DNA of 64,000 nt from Metabacillus litoralis (GCF_003667825.1 NZ_CP033043.1:2523501-2587500), one strand, 5' to 3'; shown: positions 38,475 through 49,979, counted from the first letter of the stretch. Notes: generated by a model from the sequence alone, not told the origin. Made by a program: numbers and translations.

Positions 38475-38618
38475 TCAGGAAATTGGAAAATCTAGTTCAG
38501 CTAGTTCATCATCTTGAGAATCGGGTCCTTCATCATTCTCCTTTTCTAACTCTTTAAAAAGAAGATACGTATCAATACTACCTGTTTGCGAAAAAACCTT
38601 CCAGGTAAAATCCAACAT
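38475..38618 (-). CDS. yqzL: YqzL family small protein
   Basis: 47 residues: starts MLDFTWKVFSQTGSIDTYLL and ends in an acidic tail (..EGPDSQDDELAELDFPIS). GGTGGGG precedes the ATG. The start and the place between era and recO match B. subtilis YqzL. No known function; cytoplasmic. Confidence 0.9.
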   Translation of the reverse strand: MLDFTWKVFSQTGSIDTYLLFKELEKENDEGPDSQDDELAELDFPIS

Positions 38619-38773
38619 ATAAACCCCACCTTTCAGTTGTTAAGACTAGCAAGCAATAAATCCAATTTCTTTACAGTTATCTTGACCTTATTTTCTTCAT
38701 TTCATGTTAAACAATTTTTACTAATGCTTTTCATGAATAGGATTATTTTGTTTATTGTTTCATCCTAAACGCT

Positions 38774-40172
<1,399 letters not shown>

Positions 40173-40211
40173 TTAATTGTAAGAATCTTCGGACAGTATA
40201 TTTAATACATT

Positions 40212-40244
40212 AAAAGGTTTGTCTTTAAAGTTAACAAACCTTTT
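40212..40244 (-). terminator. Hairpin between dgkA and cdd
   Basis: Perfect 11-bp stem AAAAGGTTTGT / ACAAACCTTTT with an 11-base loop; TTTT on the minus strand. It would end the pgpH-ybeY-dgkA transcript and leave cdd-era to a separate promoter. Confidence 0.65.
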
Positions 40245-40327
40245 TTCAGTAAAAGAAGTCCTAATTTAACAATGATAAGCTATCTGCATTATTCCGGAGC
40301 CTCACCATTTGCTTTGACAGCTCATAG

Positions 40328-40714
40328 CTATACAAATAATTTAAGATGACTCCATATAATAATTACACCAATTATAACCGAAAGAAACGCATATACCAAA
40401 ACCGCTCCAGCCGCAGCGTCTTTTGCTGCTTTTGCAAGCGGGTGGTAATCTGGTGTAATTAAATCAACAACATGCTCTAAAGCGGTATTGATCAATTCTA
40501 ACGAAAGCATACCACCGAGTAAAAACAGGAGAAGAACCCATTCAAATGTTGTAAACCCTAGAAGCATTCCCACTATTAGCATGATGAAGGAAATAGAAAC
40601 ATGGATCTGAAAATTCCTCTCCGTTTTAAAGGTTTGAATAATACCGGACCAAGCAAATATAAAGCTTCTAAAAAAACGCTTCCATTCAGATAGTTTCGGA
40701 TCTTTTAAGTCCAT
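40328..40714 (-). CDS. dgkA: Diacylglycerol/undecaprenol kinase DgkA
   Basis: 128 residues, three transmembrane helices. The kinase signature is '[15 protein letters not shown]' (~74-88) with the catalytic Glu and metal-binding Glu/Asn. Gram-positive members phosphorylate undecaprenol rather than diacylglycerol, which recycles the cell-wall lipid carrier. Its start lies inside the 3' end of ybeY. Confidence 0.95.
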   Translation of the reverse strand: MDLKDPKLSEWKRFFRSFIFAWSGIIQTFKTERNFQIHVSISFIMLIVGMLLGFTTFEWVLLLFLLGGMLSLELINTALEHVVDLITPDYHPLAKAAKDAAAGAVLVYAFLSVIIGVIIIWSHLKLFV

Positions 40715-41168
40715 ATTGATTTAAAATTTCCTTTTGTTTAGTAAACATCTCTTTTTCATCAGCTTCTGTCATATGATCATAACCTAAAAGATGGAGAAAA
40801 CCATGTACAGCTAAAAACCCCAGCTCCCTCATAAATGAATGACCATAATCCTGAGCCTGTTCTTTGGTCCGAGGAATCGATATAATGATATCTCCAAGCA
40901 TTCGAGGTTGATCTATACCAACAATTTCAACCTCGCCTTCTCCCATCTCTTCTAAAGCAAATGAAATAACATCAGTTGGTTGATCTTTGTCTCGATAATC
41001 CCGGTTTACTTCTTGTATACGTTCATTTGTAACGAATGTGACTGAGATCTCAGCACCTTCTGTTATCCCTTCTTGTTCAGCAGCAAACTGCAAAAGTTCT
41101 TCAACTGTATGTATTTCCTTTTCAGTTAATTCATTTGTTTCATCATGACTATCGATAGATAATCTCAT
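40686..41168 (-). CDS. ybeY: Endoribonuclease YbeY
   Basis: 160 residues. Zinc motif '[11 protein letters not shown]' (H-x3-H-x5-H) near residue 118-128, and '[13 protein letters not shown]' around 80. It helps 16S rRNA 3' processing and ribosome quality control. It overlaps pgpH by ATGA and dgkA by 29 bases, a tightly coupled set. Confidence 0.96.
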   Translation of the reverse strand: MRLSIDSHDETNELTEKEIHTVEELLQFAAEQEGITEGAEISVTFVTNERIQEVNRDYRDKDQPTDVISFALEEMGEGEVEIVGIDQPRMLGDIIISIPRTKEQAQDYGHSFMRELGFLAVHGFLHLLGYDHMTEADEKEMFTKQKEILNQYGLKRSETI

Positions 41169-43345
41169 TCTTTCTTCACCTTCTGTTTTTTTGTTAGTTC
41201 AGGGTACTCAATTCTAGAATGGAAAATTCCTTTTAATGATTCACAAAAAGACTTGGCGATAATATCCAATTCCTTTAATGTTATATCACATTCATCTAAC
41301 TGATTATCTTGTAATCGATCAGAAATGATTGACCTGACCAGTTTTTCAATCTTTTCAGGAGTAGGGTTTGACATTGAGCGTACTGCAGCTTCTACACTAT
41401 CTGCAATTGAGATAATCGCAATTTCTTTTGTTTGTGGCTTTGGACCCGGGTAACGGAACTCCTCCTCATAGATGGAATCATTCGTTTGCTTAGCCTGATG
41501 ATAAAAATATTTTAAAAGTGTTGTCCCATGGTGCTGTTCAGCTATGTCAACAAATTCTTTTGGCATTTTATGCTTTCTTAACATTTCCACGCCATCTGTA
41601 ACATGGGAAATAATGATATTTTTACTAAGTTGTGCAGAAAGCTTATTATGTGGATTTTCAATATTCATTTGATTTTCAATGAAGTACTGTGGACGTTTTG
41701 TTTTTCCAATATCATGATAATAAGCAGCCACCCTTGCAAGAAGTCCATTAGCACCAATAGCTTCACAGGCGGATTCTGATAAATTAGCAACCATAACACT
41801 ATGATGGTATGTCCCAGGGGTCTCCGTTAAAATTTTCCTTAGTAATGGGTGATTAGGATTGGCTAACTCAATTAGTTTCATCGTTGATAGTATGCCAAAA
41901 CCTGTTTCAAAAAATGGCATAAAACCTATTGTCAATACCGAAGACACAAGACCTGACGCACATGCCATCACAAAATACGAGGATATTTCCATATTAGAAT
42001 ATCCACCATTTCTAATAAGCATAATGGCTGTAAGTGCTAGCACATTGACTCCAGCAACAAATAAACCTGCCTGCAAGATTTTGGAACGCAGGTTATGTTC
42101 ACCTAAAAACAACACCCCTGCAAGACAGCCAAAAAGATAATAAATTCCGATAGAAAAGTTAAAATTGCCTGTTATTCCTTCATTAAATATAACACTTCCA
42201 CAAACAGCAAAGATCATACTAGTTAAAATAGCTAATCGTTCATTTAATAATAATTTAACCAGCATAACTCCCATTGCAACCGGAACGATATAACCAATGT
42301 GTGTATAATCGATCTTTTGAAATAAGCTGACAATTTTCATTAATAAAATCGTAATTGCAAAGATTAAACAATATAATAACAAAGAATTATTTTTTCTTGA
42401 AATTGGACTGTCTTTCTTCTCGAAAAAATAAACAACTGCTGCCAAGATAAGGAGGATAAATAAACCGAGCCCCAAAAATGGTTTAAAAGATTGATGGTCA
42501 TCTAATAACCCAACAAGGCCAAGTTTTCGATAAACTTCACGGTTAATGAGTTCATCTTCCTCAACTAAAATTTGCCCTTGTTTTATTTGTGCTTCTTTTA
42601 CACTATCTACAGCTAGCTGTCTTTGCTCTTCTGTTGCTTCAAGATCAAACACATAGTTTGGCGTGATCGCAAATCTAGCAAGAGTTGTAGCTGATTCAGA
42701 AACTTCTGGTCGTAACGATGTATATTGGAGCTCATCCTCAACCTGCTTTTTTGCTTCTGTTAATTGAACAATAGGTATTTCTTTGCTCATTATATTATTC
42801 ACAGCTGTTACAACAGCATCTTTCGCTAACTCAAGTTCGTCTTCAGATGTTTCAACTAATGATACAAATGTATCAGCAGGTATTTTTTTGTTGATTGAAT
42901 CCGTTAATTTCCCTCTGATCTTCTCAACTTTCTCATTTGACGTGGTAGTTGAAGCACCCTCTTCATTGCCTTTTTCTTTTTCTTTTTCTTCTTCTTTTCT
43001 AACCTCTATTACAGTGTCAAAGATAGACGAAACAAGGTCTACTTGCTTTTCTGAGATTTCCTTTTTTAAAACATACTGATCCTCTACTGAGTCATATGCT
43101 TCCTGTTGCTTTCTTTCAGTCTCAACTTTATCTTCCACCGTTGTAGGAGCATAAATTGTCTGGTCAGAAACAGTAAAAAGCTCAATATCCAGCGTTTCAG
43201 GCTTTACATTACTGTACAAAGCTACAAATAAGATTACGGCTAAAATGCTGTATAAAAAAATATGTAAAAACTTGTAGCTATTTAACTTATCTATTACTTT
43301 GTTCGTTCTTTTATTTTCCTTTGAATTGGCATTTTTTTTCTTCAT
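41165..43345 (-). CDS. pgpH: Cyclic di-AMP phosphodiesterase PgpH (7TM-HD family)
   Basis: 726 residues from ATG 43345 (GAGGGTGG upstream). N-terminal helix (~25-45), an extracellular ~230-residue 7TMR-HDED domain with an acidic low-complexity insert ([16 protein letters not shown]), seven helices (~270-470) and a cytosolic HD domain: '[14 protein letters not shown]' with the HD pair, '[12 protein letters not shown]', 'EQHHGTT'. The family degrades c-di-AMP to pApA (shown for Listeria PgpH). Confidence 0.95.
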   Translation of the reverse strand: MKKKNANSKENKRTNKVIDKLNSYKFLHIFLYSILAVILFVALYSNVKPETLDIELFTVSDQTIYAPTTVEDKVETERKQQEAYDSVEDQYVLKKEISEKQVDLVSSIFDTVIEVRKEEEKEKEKGNEEGASTTTSNEKVEKIRGKLTDSINKKIPADTFVSLVETSEDELELAKDAVVTAVNNIMSKEIPIVQLTEAKKQVEDELQYTSLRPEVSESATTLARFAITPNYVFDLEATEEQRQLAVDSVKEAQIKQGQILVEEDELINREVYRKLGLVGLLDDHQSFKPFLGLGLFILLILAAVVYFFEKKDSPISRKNNSLLLYCLIFAITILLMKIVSLFQKIDYTHIGYIVPVAMGVMLVKLLLNERLAILTSMIFAVCGSVIFNEGITGNFNFSIGIYYLFGCLAGVLFLGEHNLRSKILQAGLFVAGVNVLALTAIMLIRNGGYSNMEISSYFVMACASGLVSSVLTIGFMPFFETGFGILSTMKLIELANPNHPLLRKILTETPGTYHHSVMVANLSESACEAIGANGLLARVAAYYHDIGKTKRPQYFIENQMNIENPHNKLSAQLSKNIIISHVTDGVEMLRKHKMPKEFVDIAEQHHGTTLLKYFYHQAKQTNDSIYEEEFRYPGPKPQTKEIAIISIADSVEAAVRSMSNPTPEKIEKLVRSIISDRLQDNQLDECDITLKELDIIAKSFCESLKGIFHSRIEYPELTKKQKVKKE

Positions 43346-43595
43346 GATTGGCACCACCCTCTAACAACCTTCCAAAGAAAAGCCCCTATAAACAATTCTA
43401 TACTACCATTATTCATTTTTATCGAAAAATGTTCAACTGTTAAGACAAAATATGACAAAAAAAGAACAAAAGTGCAAGCACTTTCATAAACAATACCTTA
43501 AAAAGGATTTTGTTGAAAGTGCCTAAAGAATGACTGTTTATTCATAACTCACTCAATTAGACTGAATGCACCATTCTACATACTTTTTTTCAAAG

Positions 43596-43631
43596 AAAAA
43601 TGACCCGATTAAGGGTGCTCGGGTCATTTTT
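43596..43631 (-). terminator. Terminator of phoH
   Basis: Perfect 13-bp stem AAAAATGACCCGA / TCGGGTCATTTTT with a 10-base loop; the minus strand continues TTTCTTTG. It separates yqfC-yqfD-phoH from pgpH. The remaining ~220 bases before pgpH contain a short AAAGTGC/GCACTTT palindrome and presumably the pgpH promoter. Confidence 0.85.
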
Positions 43632-43632
43632 C

Positions 43633-44595
43633 TTATTTTGAATTTTCATCATATGCCGAAATAATTTTAGCTACAAGTGGATGTCGAACAACGTCTGATT
43701 GCTCAAGAATCACAAAAGATAATCCGCTAACATTTGTGAGGATATCTTTCGCGGTAGCCAAGCCTGATTTAACTCCTTTTGGAAGGTCAACCTGTGTAAT
43801 ATCACCAGTTATGACCATTTTGGAGCCAAATCCCAGTCTTGTTAGGAACATTTTCATTTGCTCCGGCGTAGTGTTCTGCGCTTCGTCTAAAATAACGAAT
43901 GCATCATCCAATGTTCTTCCCCTCATATATGCCAAGGGGGCAATTTCAATTGTCCCACGTTCAATCAGCCTTTGGGTGTGCTCCATTCCCAAAACATCAT
44001 GAAGAGCATCATATAATGGTCTTAAATAGGGATCAACTTTTTCCTTTAAGTCACCCGGTAGGAATCCTAAGCTTTCTCCGGCTTCCACAGCTGGTCGTGT
44101 TAAAATAATGCGTTTAACCGATCCAAGTTTTAATGCATTTACGGCCATTACTACAGCCAAATACGTTTTTCCCGTTCCTGCAGGGCCAATTCCAAACACT
44201 AAATCCTTTTTTTGAATAGCAGAAATATATTGGCGCTGACCTAAGGTTTTTACGCGTATAGACTTTCCTTTAGCCGTTTTTGCAATTTCCTGCATATAAA
44301 GGTTTTCCAGCTGATCTAGCTTTTGTTCTTTCGCCATATTAATGGCATAAATAATGTCTCTTTCACTAATGTTAATACCTTTTCTAATAATGAGAAGAAG
44401 TGATTTAAGAAGTTCATCGACAAGTTTAACATTCTCGGCACTTCCTGAAACATGTACTCCTTCTCCTCTTGTTACAATCGAAACATTTAAACCCTCTTCA
44501 ATTCGTTTTAAATGAAGATCATGGTTACCAAATAGAGCAATTGCTTCGTTTGGATTTTCTACTTGTTGATTCATTGTCACTAATTCTTCTGGCAT
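43633..44595 (-). CDS. phoH: PhoH-like ATPase
   Basis: 320 residues. Walker A GPAGTGKT (~140), Walker B 'FVILDEAQN' (~232), a KH-like N-terminal part (~15-80) and the conserved 'PLAYMRGRTLDDA'. Members are predicted RNA helicase/nuclease partners, linked to YbeY by gene neighbourhood. Three bases downstream of yqfD. Confidence 0.95.
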   Translation of the reverse strand: MPEELVTMNQQVENPNEAIALFGNHDLHLKRIEEGLNVSIVTRGEGVHVSGSAENVKLVDELLKSLLLIIRKGINISERDIIYAINMAKEQKLDQLENLYMQEIAKTAKGKSIRVKTLGQRQYISAIQKKDLVFGIGPAGTGKTYLAVVMAVNALKLGSVKRIILTRPAVEAGESLGFLPGDLKEKVDPYLRPLYDALHDVLGMEHTQRLIERGTIEIAPLAYMRGRTLDDAFVILDEAQNTTPEQMKMFLTRLGFGSKMVITGDITQVDLPKGVKSGLATAKDILTNVSGLSFVILEQSDVVRHPLVAKIISAYDENSK

Positions 44596-44598
44596 TCT

Positions 44599-45786
44599 TT
44601 AATCTCCCTGAACAATTGGTGTGGTTTTTACAATATTTTCTATTGCTTGATAAAGAACAGTCAACTTAACTTTACCATTCTCATTCGATTGGTGCAAAAC
44701 TTTTTCACCTATGACCTTTTCTTCTTCATCCAATTTGTCTTCAATATCTTTACGTCCTCTATCTAATGCAGCTTCTTTTGCTTGCTCAACACTATACTCT
44801 CTTTTTATCTGTTCCTTTTCACGATGTGTTTCATTCACATAGGCAATAGGAAGTGTAAATTTCAAAAATTTCACATGATAAACATCATCTTCAACTTCAA
44901 AAGATTTAAATTTACTAGCTCCAAATCCCCATATTGGGATTTTTAAGGAACCCAGTTGAAGATAATGTTTAACTTTAGCTTCCCCAGTTAACACATCAAA
45001 AGTCGTTTTTAATGGAATTGTTATTGAAGATTTATACCAAGTTTCCCCGAATATCTCAGCCTTAGCAGCAACTTTCTTTTGTTCATCTTCTTTACCAATC
45101 AAACCGGATACTAATACCTGCCCCTTTGAAACATGTTCATTTAGGGTTGTTAGCGGTTGACCTTGCTCAACGAACATCTTTTTAATTACAGCTTCCTTCT
45201 GTGCAACAATATGTCTTGGACTTACTAGCTCTTCTTCCTCAGGCTGGTTTTTCTCTACAACTTTTAGATGATAGGTTGTACCTGTTAATTCTACTCCAAC
45301 CCATGTGATTTGTTGTATATTATCTGTTAAAGTCTTCTGAATATCATCTGGATTTTCAACCAAAAATTGGAACTTACCGGTTTTAACTCCGATACTGGAT
45401 AATTCTTTTTTAATTAAGTGTTCTGTTTCAGGTGATGCACCTTCGACCTTTATTCCCCAAATCATATTAGATAAAACAAAAATGACCATTAAAAAGGCAA
45501 GCAATCCTAAAACGAAACCATTATTTCTCCATGACTTTTTAACGAAAAAAGGAAAGCCCAACCTCTTTTCAAACCTACATTTACACTCATTTTTCTTTAC
45601 AACAGCTCGTAAAGCATGTACATCTTGAAGGCGTATAAAAAAACTTAAACTTTCTGACTCATATCGTTTAACATTCCACACAACAATATTATTTCGGATA
45701 CAGTCGTTTAAAAACCTCTCTGTACCTCTTCCGCTAATACTCACTTTAACTACACCAAACAAATAACTCGTCCATTGATTCTTCAT
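44599..45786 (-). CDS. yqfD: Sporulation protein YqfD
   Basis: 395 residues from ATG 45786 (AGGGGGATGAGT upstream; product MKNQWTSYLFG), near the B. subtilis length. A soluble N-terminal ~90 residues, one transmembrane helix (~93-113) and a large extracytoplasmic C-terminal part. YqfD family proteins are expressed in the mother cell and needed for efficient sporulation in several Bacillus and Clostridium species. Forms a unit with yqfC and phoH. Confidence 0.92.
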   Translation of the reverse strand: MKNQWTSYLFGVVKVSISGRGTERFLNDCIRNNIVVWNVKRYESESLSFFIRLQDVHALRAVVKKNECKCRFEKRLGFPFFVKKSWRNNGFVLGLLAFLMVIFVLSNMIWGIKVEGASPETEHLIKKELSSIGVKTGKFQFLVENPDDIQKTLTDNIQQITWVGVELTGTTYHLKVVEKNQPEEEELVSPRHIVAQKEAVIKKMFVEQGQPLTTLNEHVSKGQVLVSGLIGKEDEQKKVAAKAEIFGETWYKSSITIPLKTTFDVLTGEAKVKHYLQLGSLKIPIWGFGASKFKSFEVEDDVYHVKFLKFTLPIAYVNETHREKEQIKREYSVEQAKEAALDRGRKDIEDKLDEEEKVIGEKVLHQSNENGKVKLTVLYQAIENIVKTTPIVQGD

Positions 45787-45943
45787 ACTCATCCCCCTGT
45801 TTAAGAAACACATCAATAAAAAAGAGATATATACTTGTCTGCCGTGTTGCTGAAACACAGCAGACAACTAGACAATTTCACCCAAATATTCCTTATGATT
45901 ACATGAAGTTCTTTACAATTACGAACGATAGGAGTAAAAACAT

Positions 45944-46231
45944 TTAAGACTCATCAAGGTATAAAACTTGGTTGATTTTACCTTCTAATAAAATTTCTTC
46001 CGGAAGAATCGTTTTTATGACAAAGGCTTCACCTTTAATTAAAAGCTGACCCTGCTTTAGTAATAGGCGGAGCTCAGTATCAGTAAATGTAAGGAGTCCT
46101 CGATGATTCTCTATGTAAATATGTAGCTGTCCAACCATCGTAATTCTAGGAAGATCCATCATGACATCCGGCGGTAGTTCAATGTTATTTGTTATCCATC
46201 TCGTTAATTGCTGGCGCCATTTTTTTGCCAT
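45944..46231 (-). CDS. yqfC: Sporulation protein YqfC
   Basis: 95 residues. A YabP/YqfC-type beta-rich domain ('LPRITMVGQLHIYIENHRGLLTF', shortened core ITMVGQLHIYIENH). The GAAAGGGGG ribosome site lies inside the 3' arm of a long hairpin ending seven T before the ATG, so translation from longer transcripts may be masked. Predicted SigE regulon member. Confidence 0.92.
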   Translation of the reverse strand: MAKKWRQQLTRWITNNIELPPDVMMDLPRITMVGQLHIYIENHRGLLTFTDTELRLLLKQGQLLIKGEAFVIKTILPEEILLEGKINQVLYLDES

Positions 46232-46236
46232 AAAAA

Positions 46237-46280
46237 AAGACCCCCTTTCATCTCATATGTATGAGAGAAACCGGAGTCTT
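46237..46280 (-). terminator. Long hairpin overlapping the yqfC ribosome site
   Basis: Arms 46261-46280 and 46237-46256 (AAGACTCCGG.. / ..GGGGGTCTT on the minus strand), about 15 of 20 Watson-Crick pairs plus G-U, ACAT loop, then TTTTTTT running into the yqfC ATG. It can terminate read-through from the upstream gene and masks GGGGG. Confidence 0.65.
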
Positions 46281-46285
46281 ATAAC
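46256..46285 (-). promoter_or_regulatory. Candidate SigE promoter of yqfC-yqfD
   Basis: Minus strand GTTATAA (46285-46279), 15 bases, CATACATA (46263-46256), compared with the SigE consensus (k)mATATT - 14/15 - CATACA-T. Transcripts would begin just inside the loop/3' arm of the hairpin and so escape it. Confidence 0.4.
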
Positions 46286-46301
46286 ACGTTTATTTGTTAA
46301 G

Positions 46302-46841
46302 TTACAATCGTCTTCTATTTTGGGTATAATGTGGATTTTTTGAACGAGGTGCCCCAAGAATTTCACTCCAAATAACACCTTGAGCAGCACTTTCCTGATC
46401 AACAATAAGCTGATTACGATTTACGTTTCGGTTAACTTTTGGTAACTTCTCTTCTTTTACAGCTCGAGGTTTATCAAGACGCTCTTTTACGATATTTACC
46501 CTATCTTCTTTAACAGGAGTGCGTTTCATCTTCTCATAAGCCTCTTGTACGGTTTGAAGAGGTGGTTTGTTTTCTTCTCTTTGGTTCGTTTCTACCGTAG
46601 TCATGACCGGCTTCGGCACGGGCCTTGGATTTGGTCTAGAGCTAGTCCTTGGATTTGGCCTTGGGTTCGGCCTTGGATTTGGTCTAGAGTCTTGCCGAGT
46701 ATCCTGCGGAGAAACTGTTTGTTTAGTTGGTTGTTTTTGTTTCGTTTCATCTTCTTTTGTCTTAGAAGTGAAAACCCGAGAGAACAGCCATGCTAAAGCC
46801 GCCCAGACAAGAGGGTTTGTGAAAATTTCTGTTATATCCAC
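46302..46841 (-). CDS. Membrane-anchored R/P/N-repeat protein between floA and yqfC
   Basis: 179 residues from GTG 46841 (AAGGAGGGAGTAAGA upstream). One N-terminal membrane segment (~8-24: NPLVWAALAWLFSRVF) is followed by a basic linker with tandem RPNPRPNPRPNP (~50-70), then charged sequence. Looks like an anchored, disordered scaffold protein. I do not recognise a family. Its DNA contains short tandem repeats (46610-46690). Followed by the hairpin at 46237. Confidence 0.7.
   Translation of the reverse strand: MDITEIFTNPLVWAALAWLFSRVFTSKTKEDETKQKQPTKQTVSPQDTRQDSRPNPRPNPRPNPRTSSRPNPRPVPKPVMTTVETNQREENKPPLQTVQEAYEKMKRTPVKEDRVNIVKERLDKPRAVKEEKLPKVNRNVNRNQLIVDQESAAQGVIWSEILGAPRSKNPHYTQNRRRL
46610..46690 (-). 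repeat. Short in-frame tandem repeats encoding RPNP units
   Basis: Plus-strand reading shows repeats of CTTGGATTTGG / CCTTGGGTTCGG with a period of about 12 bases; they code for RPNP. Slipped-strand length variation is expected between strains. Confidence 0.7.
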
Positions 46842-46869
46842 TCTTACTCCCTCCTTTTGAATGAGGAAT

Positions 46870-46891
46870 AGGGATTGAAAACTCAATCCCT
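46870..46891. terminator. Hairpin between floA and the repeat protein
   Basis: Perfect 9-bp AGGGATTGA / TCAATCCCT with AAAC loop. T run is on the plus strand (TTTTATTT), weak on the minus strand, so partial termination of floA mRNA at most. Confidence 0.5.
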
Positions 46892-46909
46892 TTTATTTGA
46901 TAACACTTC

Positions 46910-47902
46910 TTAGTACTGATCTGAATCATTATGATCTTTATTTGTTTTTCCAATTGAATCTCTCATGTCTGTATCTGCAGATATATTTTTAATGTTCATA
47001 TAGTCCATTACACCAATATTACCTGAACGAAGAGCCTCAGACATAGCAAGAGGAACTTTCGCTTCTGCTTCCACAACCTTAGCTTTCATTTCCTGAACAC
47101 GTGCAAGCATTTCTTGTTCTTGTGCAACAGCCATTGCTCTTCGTTCTTCTGCCTTTGCCTGAGCAATCTTTTTGTCTGCTTCTGCTTGCTCTGTTTGCAA
47201 TTCTGCACCAATGTTTTTACCGATATCAACATCCGCAATATCAATCGAGAGAATTTCAAAGGCTGTACCTGAGTCAAGTCCTTTTCCTAAAACAGTTTGA
47301 GAAATCAAATCAGGGTTTTCAAGAACTTTTTTGTGATTATCTGATGAACCAATTGTACTTACGATCCCTTCACCAACACGGGCGATAATTGTGTCTTCAC
47401 CAGCACCACCGACAAGTCGTTCAATATTTGCTCTAACAGTAATTCTAGCTTTAGCTTTTACTTCAATACCATCCATCGCAACACCAGCGATAAACGGTGT
47501 TTCGATAACTTTTGGGTTTACACTCATTTGTACAGCTTCTAGTACGTCACGACCAGCTAGATCGATTGCAGCACAGCGTTCAAATGTTAATTCAATGTTT
47601 GCACGTTCTGCGGCAATTAACGCATTTACAACTCGGTCAACATTACCACCTGCTAAATAGTGACTTTCTAGTTGGTTAGTTGTCACATCAAGACCTGCTT
47701 TATGTGCTTTGATCAATGGGTTGACAACTCTACTTGGAATGACACGACGTAATCTCATTCCGATTAGCGTAAAAATACTTATCCTTACACCTGCTGCTAA
47801 GGCAGAAATCCAGAGGGCAATCGGTACAAATGTAAAGAAAACACCTAAAACGATTAGCCCCAATATGACAAGTCCAATTAATAAGATTGCAGAAGCATCC
47901 AT
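46910..47902 (-). CDS. floA: Flotillin-like protein FloA
   Basis: 330 residues. An N-terminal hairpin membrane anchor (~4-45) is followed by an SPFH-like domain and a C-terminal EA-repeat coiled coil (~225-300: '[16 protein letters not shown]'). YqfA/FloA organises membrane microdomains and works with the adjacent NfeD-type YqeZ. The two genes are 33 bases apart. Confidence 0.96.
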   Translation of the reverse strand: MDASAILLIGLVILGLIVLGVFFTFVPIALWISALAAGVRISIFTLIGMRLRRVIPSRVVNPLIKAHKAGLDVTTNQLESHYLAGGNVDRVVNALIAAERANIELTFERCAAIDLAGRDVLEAVQMSVNPKVIETPFIAGVAMDGIEVKAKARITVRANIERLVGGAGEDTIIARVGEGIVSTIGSSDNHKKVLENPDLISQTVLGKGLDSGTAFEILSIDIADVDIGKNIGAELQTEQAEADKKIAQAKAEERRAMAVAQEQEMLARVQEMKAKVVEAEAKVPLAMSEALRSGNIGVMDYMNIKNISADTDMRDSIGKTNKDHNDSDQY

Positions 47903-47935
47903 TATGTTATTCCTCCTAATGTTAATGTTTTTTCT

Positions 47936-49252
47936 TTATAGTTCTCTCACAACAATACGTGAGCCTTCTACTTTTACTACTTTTACCTTGTTTCCTTTTG
48001 TAATATATCCGCCTTCTGTCACTACATCAAGGCGTTCATCACTAAAAATAGCTGTACCTGAAGGCCTCAAAGTTGTTAGCGCTACTCCTTCAGCACCAAC
48101 TAATTCAGCTCTAGATACATTGGATACATAACCACTTTCGGTATTTGTTGAATCACGCAAAATTAGCTTTTTAAATATATTCATACGCTTTCCAAACACC
48201 TTTACTAATAGAATGGATGCTGTTACTGAAACAGCAAAGGAAATTAAAAGTGAAATCGTCATGTGAACAAAATCACCTGAAGCTACATATAAGCTAGTGA
48301 TAATGCTAACAAAACCTACTATTCCCAATATACCACCTGGTACAAAAAACTCGGCTATTATCAAGATAATCCCAAGAATAAATAGAATAATGGATTCCAT
48401 TCCAGCTAATCCCGCTACTAAGTGACCATAAAAGAATAAAAGAAGTGCTGCAAGTCCCATGCTTCCCGGAACACCAAATCCAGGTGAATAAAGCTCCACA
48501 ACCAACCCTAGACTTCCTATTGAAAGAAGAATTGGAACAACAACCGGATTCGTTAGAAACCTTGCAACTTTCTCAGCAAAGCTTTCTTCAGCTACAATCT
48601 CCGCGGCATTATTGTAGCCTAATTGTTTTAGTAGATCATCTCGATCAATAGCCGTTCCTTCTGAATATCCAACTTCGAGTGCTTGTTTTGTCTCTAAAGT
48701 TAACAAATCACCTTTTCCTGCTCCGTATTCAGGGATATCTACATCTTTATCAGCCATTGCCAGCGCATATTTGGGGTCACGACCATTACGTTCTGCTGAC
48801 TCTCTCATTTCTGATAACCATAAAGACTGGGCTTTATCATCTGCCGCATTTCCATCACCTGTGATAATAGCAGCTGATCCCATTTGACTACCTGGCGCCA
48901 TGTATATTTGATTCGCGTTAAGAGCTATATAAGCGCCTGCAGAGATTGCTCTTCTATTAATATAAGCAGTAATCGGGATCTCACTTGAACGAAGAGTATC
49001 AGCTATTTCCATAGCTCCATCAACAGCCCCTCCAAGTGTATCAATCTCTAAAATAATGTGGTCAACTTTTTGAGACTGTGCATCGGACACGGTTCTTTTA
49101 ATATATTGCGATAGACCTTTTTCAACTGTTTTTTCTACAGGAATAATATAAACCTTTTCATTTGATTCTGCACTAATAATAGAAGTAAAACCTTGATAAA
49201 TACTTAATATAAAAGCGAAGACAATCAAGAAAAGAGAAAACCTTTTTCTCAC
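47936..49252 (-). CDS. yqeZ: NfeD family membrane serine protease (YqeZ-like)
   Basis: 438 residues from GTG 49252 (AAAGGGGGG upstream). Signal peptide (~1-28), ClpP-class protease with 'EIDTLGGAVDGAMEIADTL' (here split as LDTLGGAVDGA), nucleophile Ser in 'GSQMGSAAIITG' and Lys in 'LLTLETKQALE', four to five membrane helices (~230-355) and an OB-fold NfeD tail. Partner of FloA; NfeD-flotillin pairs are widely conserved. Confidence 0.95.
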   Translation of the reverse strand: MRKRFSLFLIVFAFILSIYQGFTSIISAESNEKVYIIPVEKTVEKGLSQYIKRTVSDAQSQKVDHIILEIDTLGGAVDGAMEIADTLRSSEIPITAYINRRAISAGAYIALNANQIYMAPGSQMGSAAIITGDGNAADDKAQSLWLSEMRESAERNGRDPKYALAMADKDVDIPEYGAGKGDLLTLETKQALEVGYSEGTAIDRDDLLKQLGYNNAAEIVAEESFAEKVARFLTNPVVVPILLSIGSLGLVVELYSPGFGVPGSMGLAALLLFFYGHLVAGLAGMESIILFILGIILIIAEFFVPGGILGIVGFVSIITSLYVASGDFVHMTISLLISFAVSVTASILLVKVFGKRMNIFKKLILRDSTNTESGYVSNVSRAELVGAEGVALTTLRPSGTAIFSDERLDVVTEGGYITKGNKVKVVKVEGSRIVVREL

Positions 49253-49397
49253 TTTACACCCCCCTTTCTATATCCTATTAGTAATACGGTTATGCACATG
49301 AATTAGTTTCATCTTTTTTGTAAAAGATGATTATATTATAAACATATTTATTCTTTGCTATTTTTTTATTGTCATGTAATGATTTTCTTATGTATGA

Positions 49398-49475
49398 ACA
49401 AAAGCACAAGTGCCTCGTTCAGGCTGGATGTCAAAGCGTTATCCAAGATTAAAGCAGGTTATAAATTCACAAACA
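49398..49475. repeat. Short copy of the 18035 repeat, lacking the palindromic core
   Basis: ACAAAAGCACAAGTGCCTCGTTCAG is fused directly to GCTGGATGTCAAAGCGTTATCC and a degenerate AAACAAA end. Both outer parts align to 18035-18059 and 18179-18234, while the ~120-bp inverted-repeat core of that copy is missing. Lies in the 266-base yqeZ-yqeY gap, which otherwise holds only a terminator and AT-rich sequence. Confidence 0.65.
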
Positions 49476-49481
49476 AAAAAT

Positions 49482-49512
49482 AAAAGACACCTTGCAGAGC
49501 AAGATGTCTTTT
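49482..49512 (-). terminator. Terminator of yqeY
   Basis: AAAAGACACCTTG, AGAG-containing loop, CAAGATGTCTTTT; 12 of 13 pairs. Confidence 0.8.
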
Positions 49513-49518
49513 TGTCAT

Positions 49519-49965
49519 TTATGATAGTTGTTGTTGCACAAGCTTGTTAACAAGACTTCCGTCTGCTTTACCTTTTACTTTGGGCATAAGTGCTCCCATG
49601 ACTTTCCCCATATCGGCTTTAGAAGTAGCATTTACCTCAGAAATTGTTTGCTTAACAATTTCTGCAACTTCTTCTTCGGAAAGCTGCTCAGGCATATATT
49701 TGACCAGTACATCAATCTCTGCTTGTGTTTTTTCAACTAAGTCCAAACGATCAGCATTTTTAAATTCCTGGAGGGAGTCTTTACGTTGTTTTAATTCGCG
49801 AGAAAGAACCGTCAATTCTTCTTCAGCAGACAATTCATTATTGCCAAGCTTTATCGCTTCATTTTGTAAAGCAGCTTTGACCATACGAATGACAACTAAT
49901 TTTTCTTTTTCCTTGTTTTTCATCGCTTGTTTCATATCTTGATTCAAATGATCAAGAAGACTCAT
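49519..49965 (-). CDS. yqeY: GatB/YqeY domain protein
   Basis: 148 residues, fully helical YqeY fold ('[24 protein letters not shown]' core [12 protein letters not shown]-terminal '[20 protein letters not shown]' with KGKADGS). Resembles the tail domain of GatB; tRNA association is inferred. Fifteen bases behind rpsU, a conserved pair. Confidence 0.95.
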   Translation of the reverse strand: MSLLDHLNQDMKQAMKNKEKEKLVVIRMVKAALQNEAIKLGNNELSAEEELTVLSRELKQRKDSLQEFKNADRLDLVEKTQAEIDVLVKYMPEQLSEEEVAEIVKQTISEVNATSKADMGKVMGALMPKVKGKADGSLVNKLVQQQLS

Positions 49966-49979
49966 ACGTACACCCTCTT

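Noticed and set aside
43469..43484. AAAGTGC/GCACTTT palindrome upstream of pgpH as an operator
   Set aside because: Two-base loop and no known matching regulator; a third GAAAGTGC nearby may be chance in AT-rich DNA.
46545..46860. Plus-strand frames of 83 and 97 codons opposite the RPNP repeat gene
   Set aside because: Repeat DNA stays open in several frames; no ribosome site on the plus strand.
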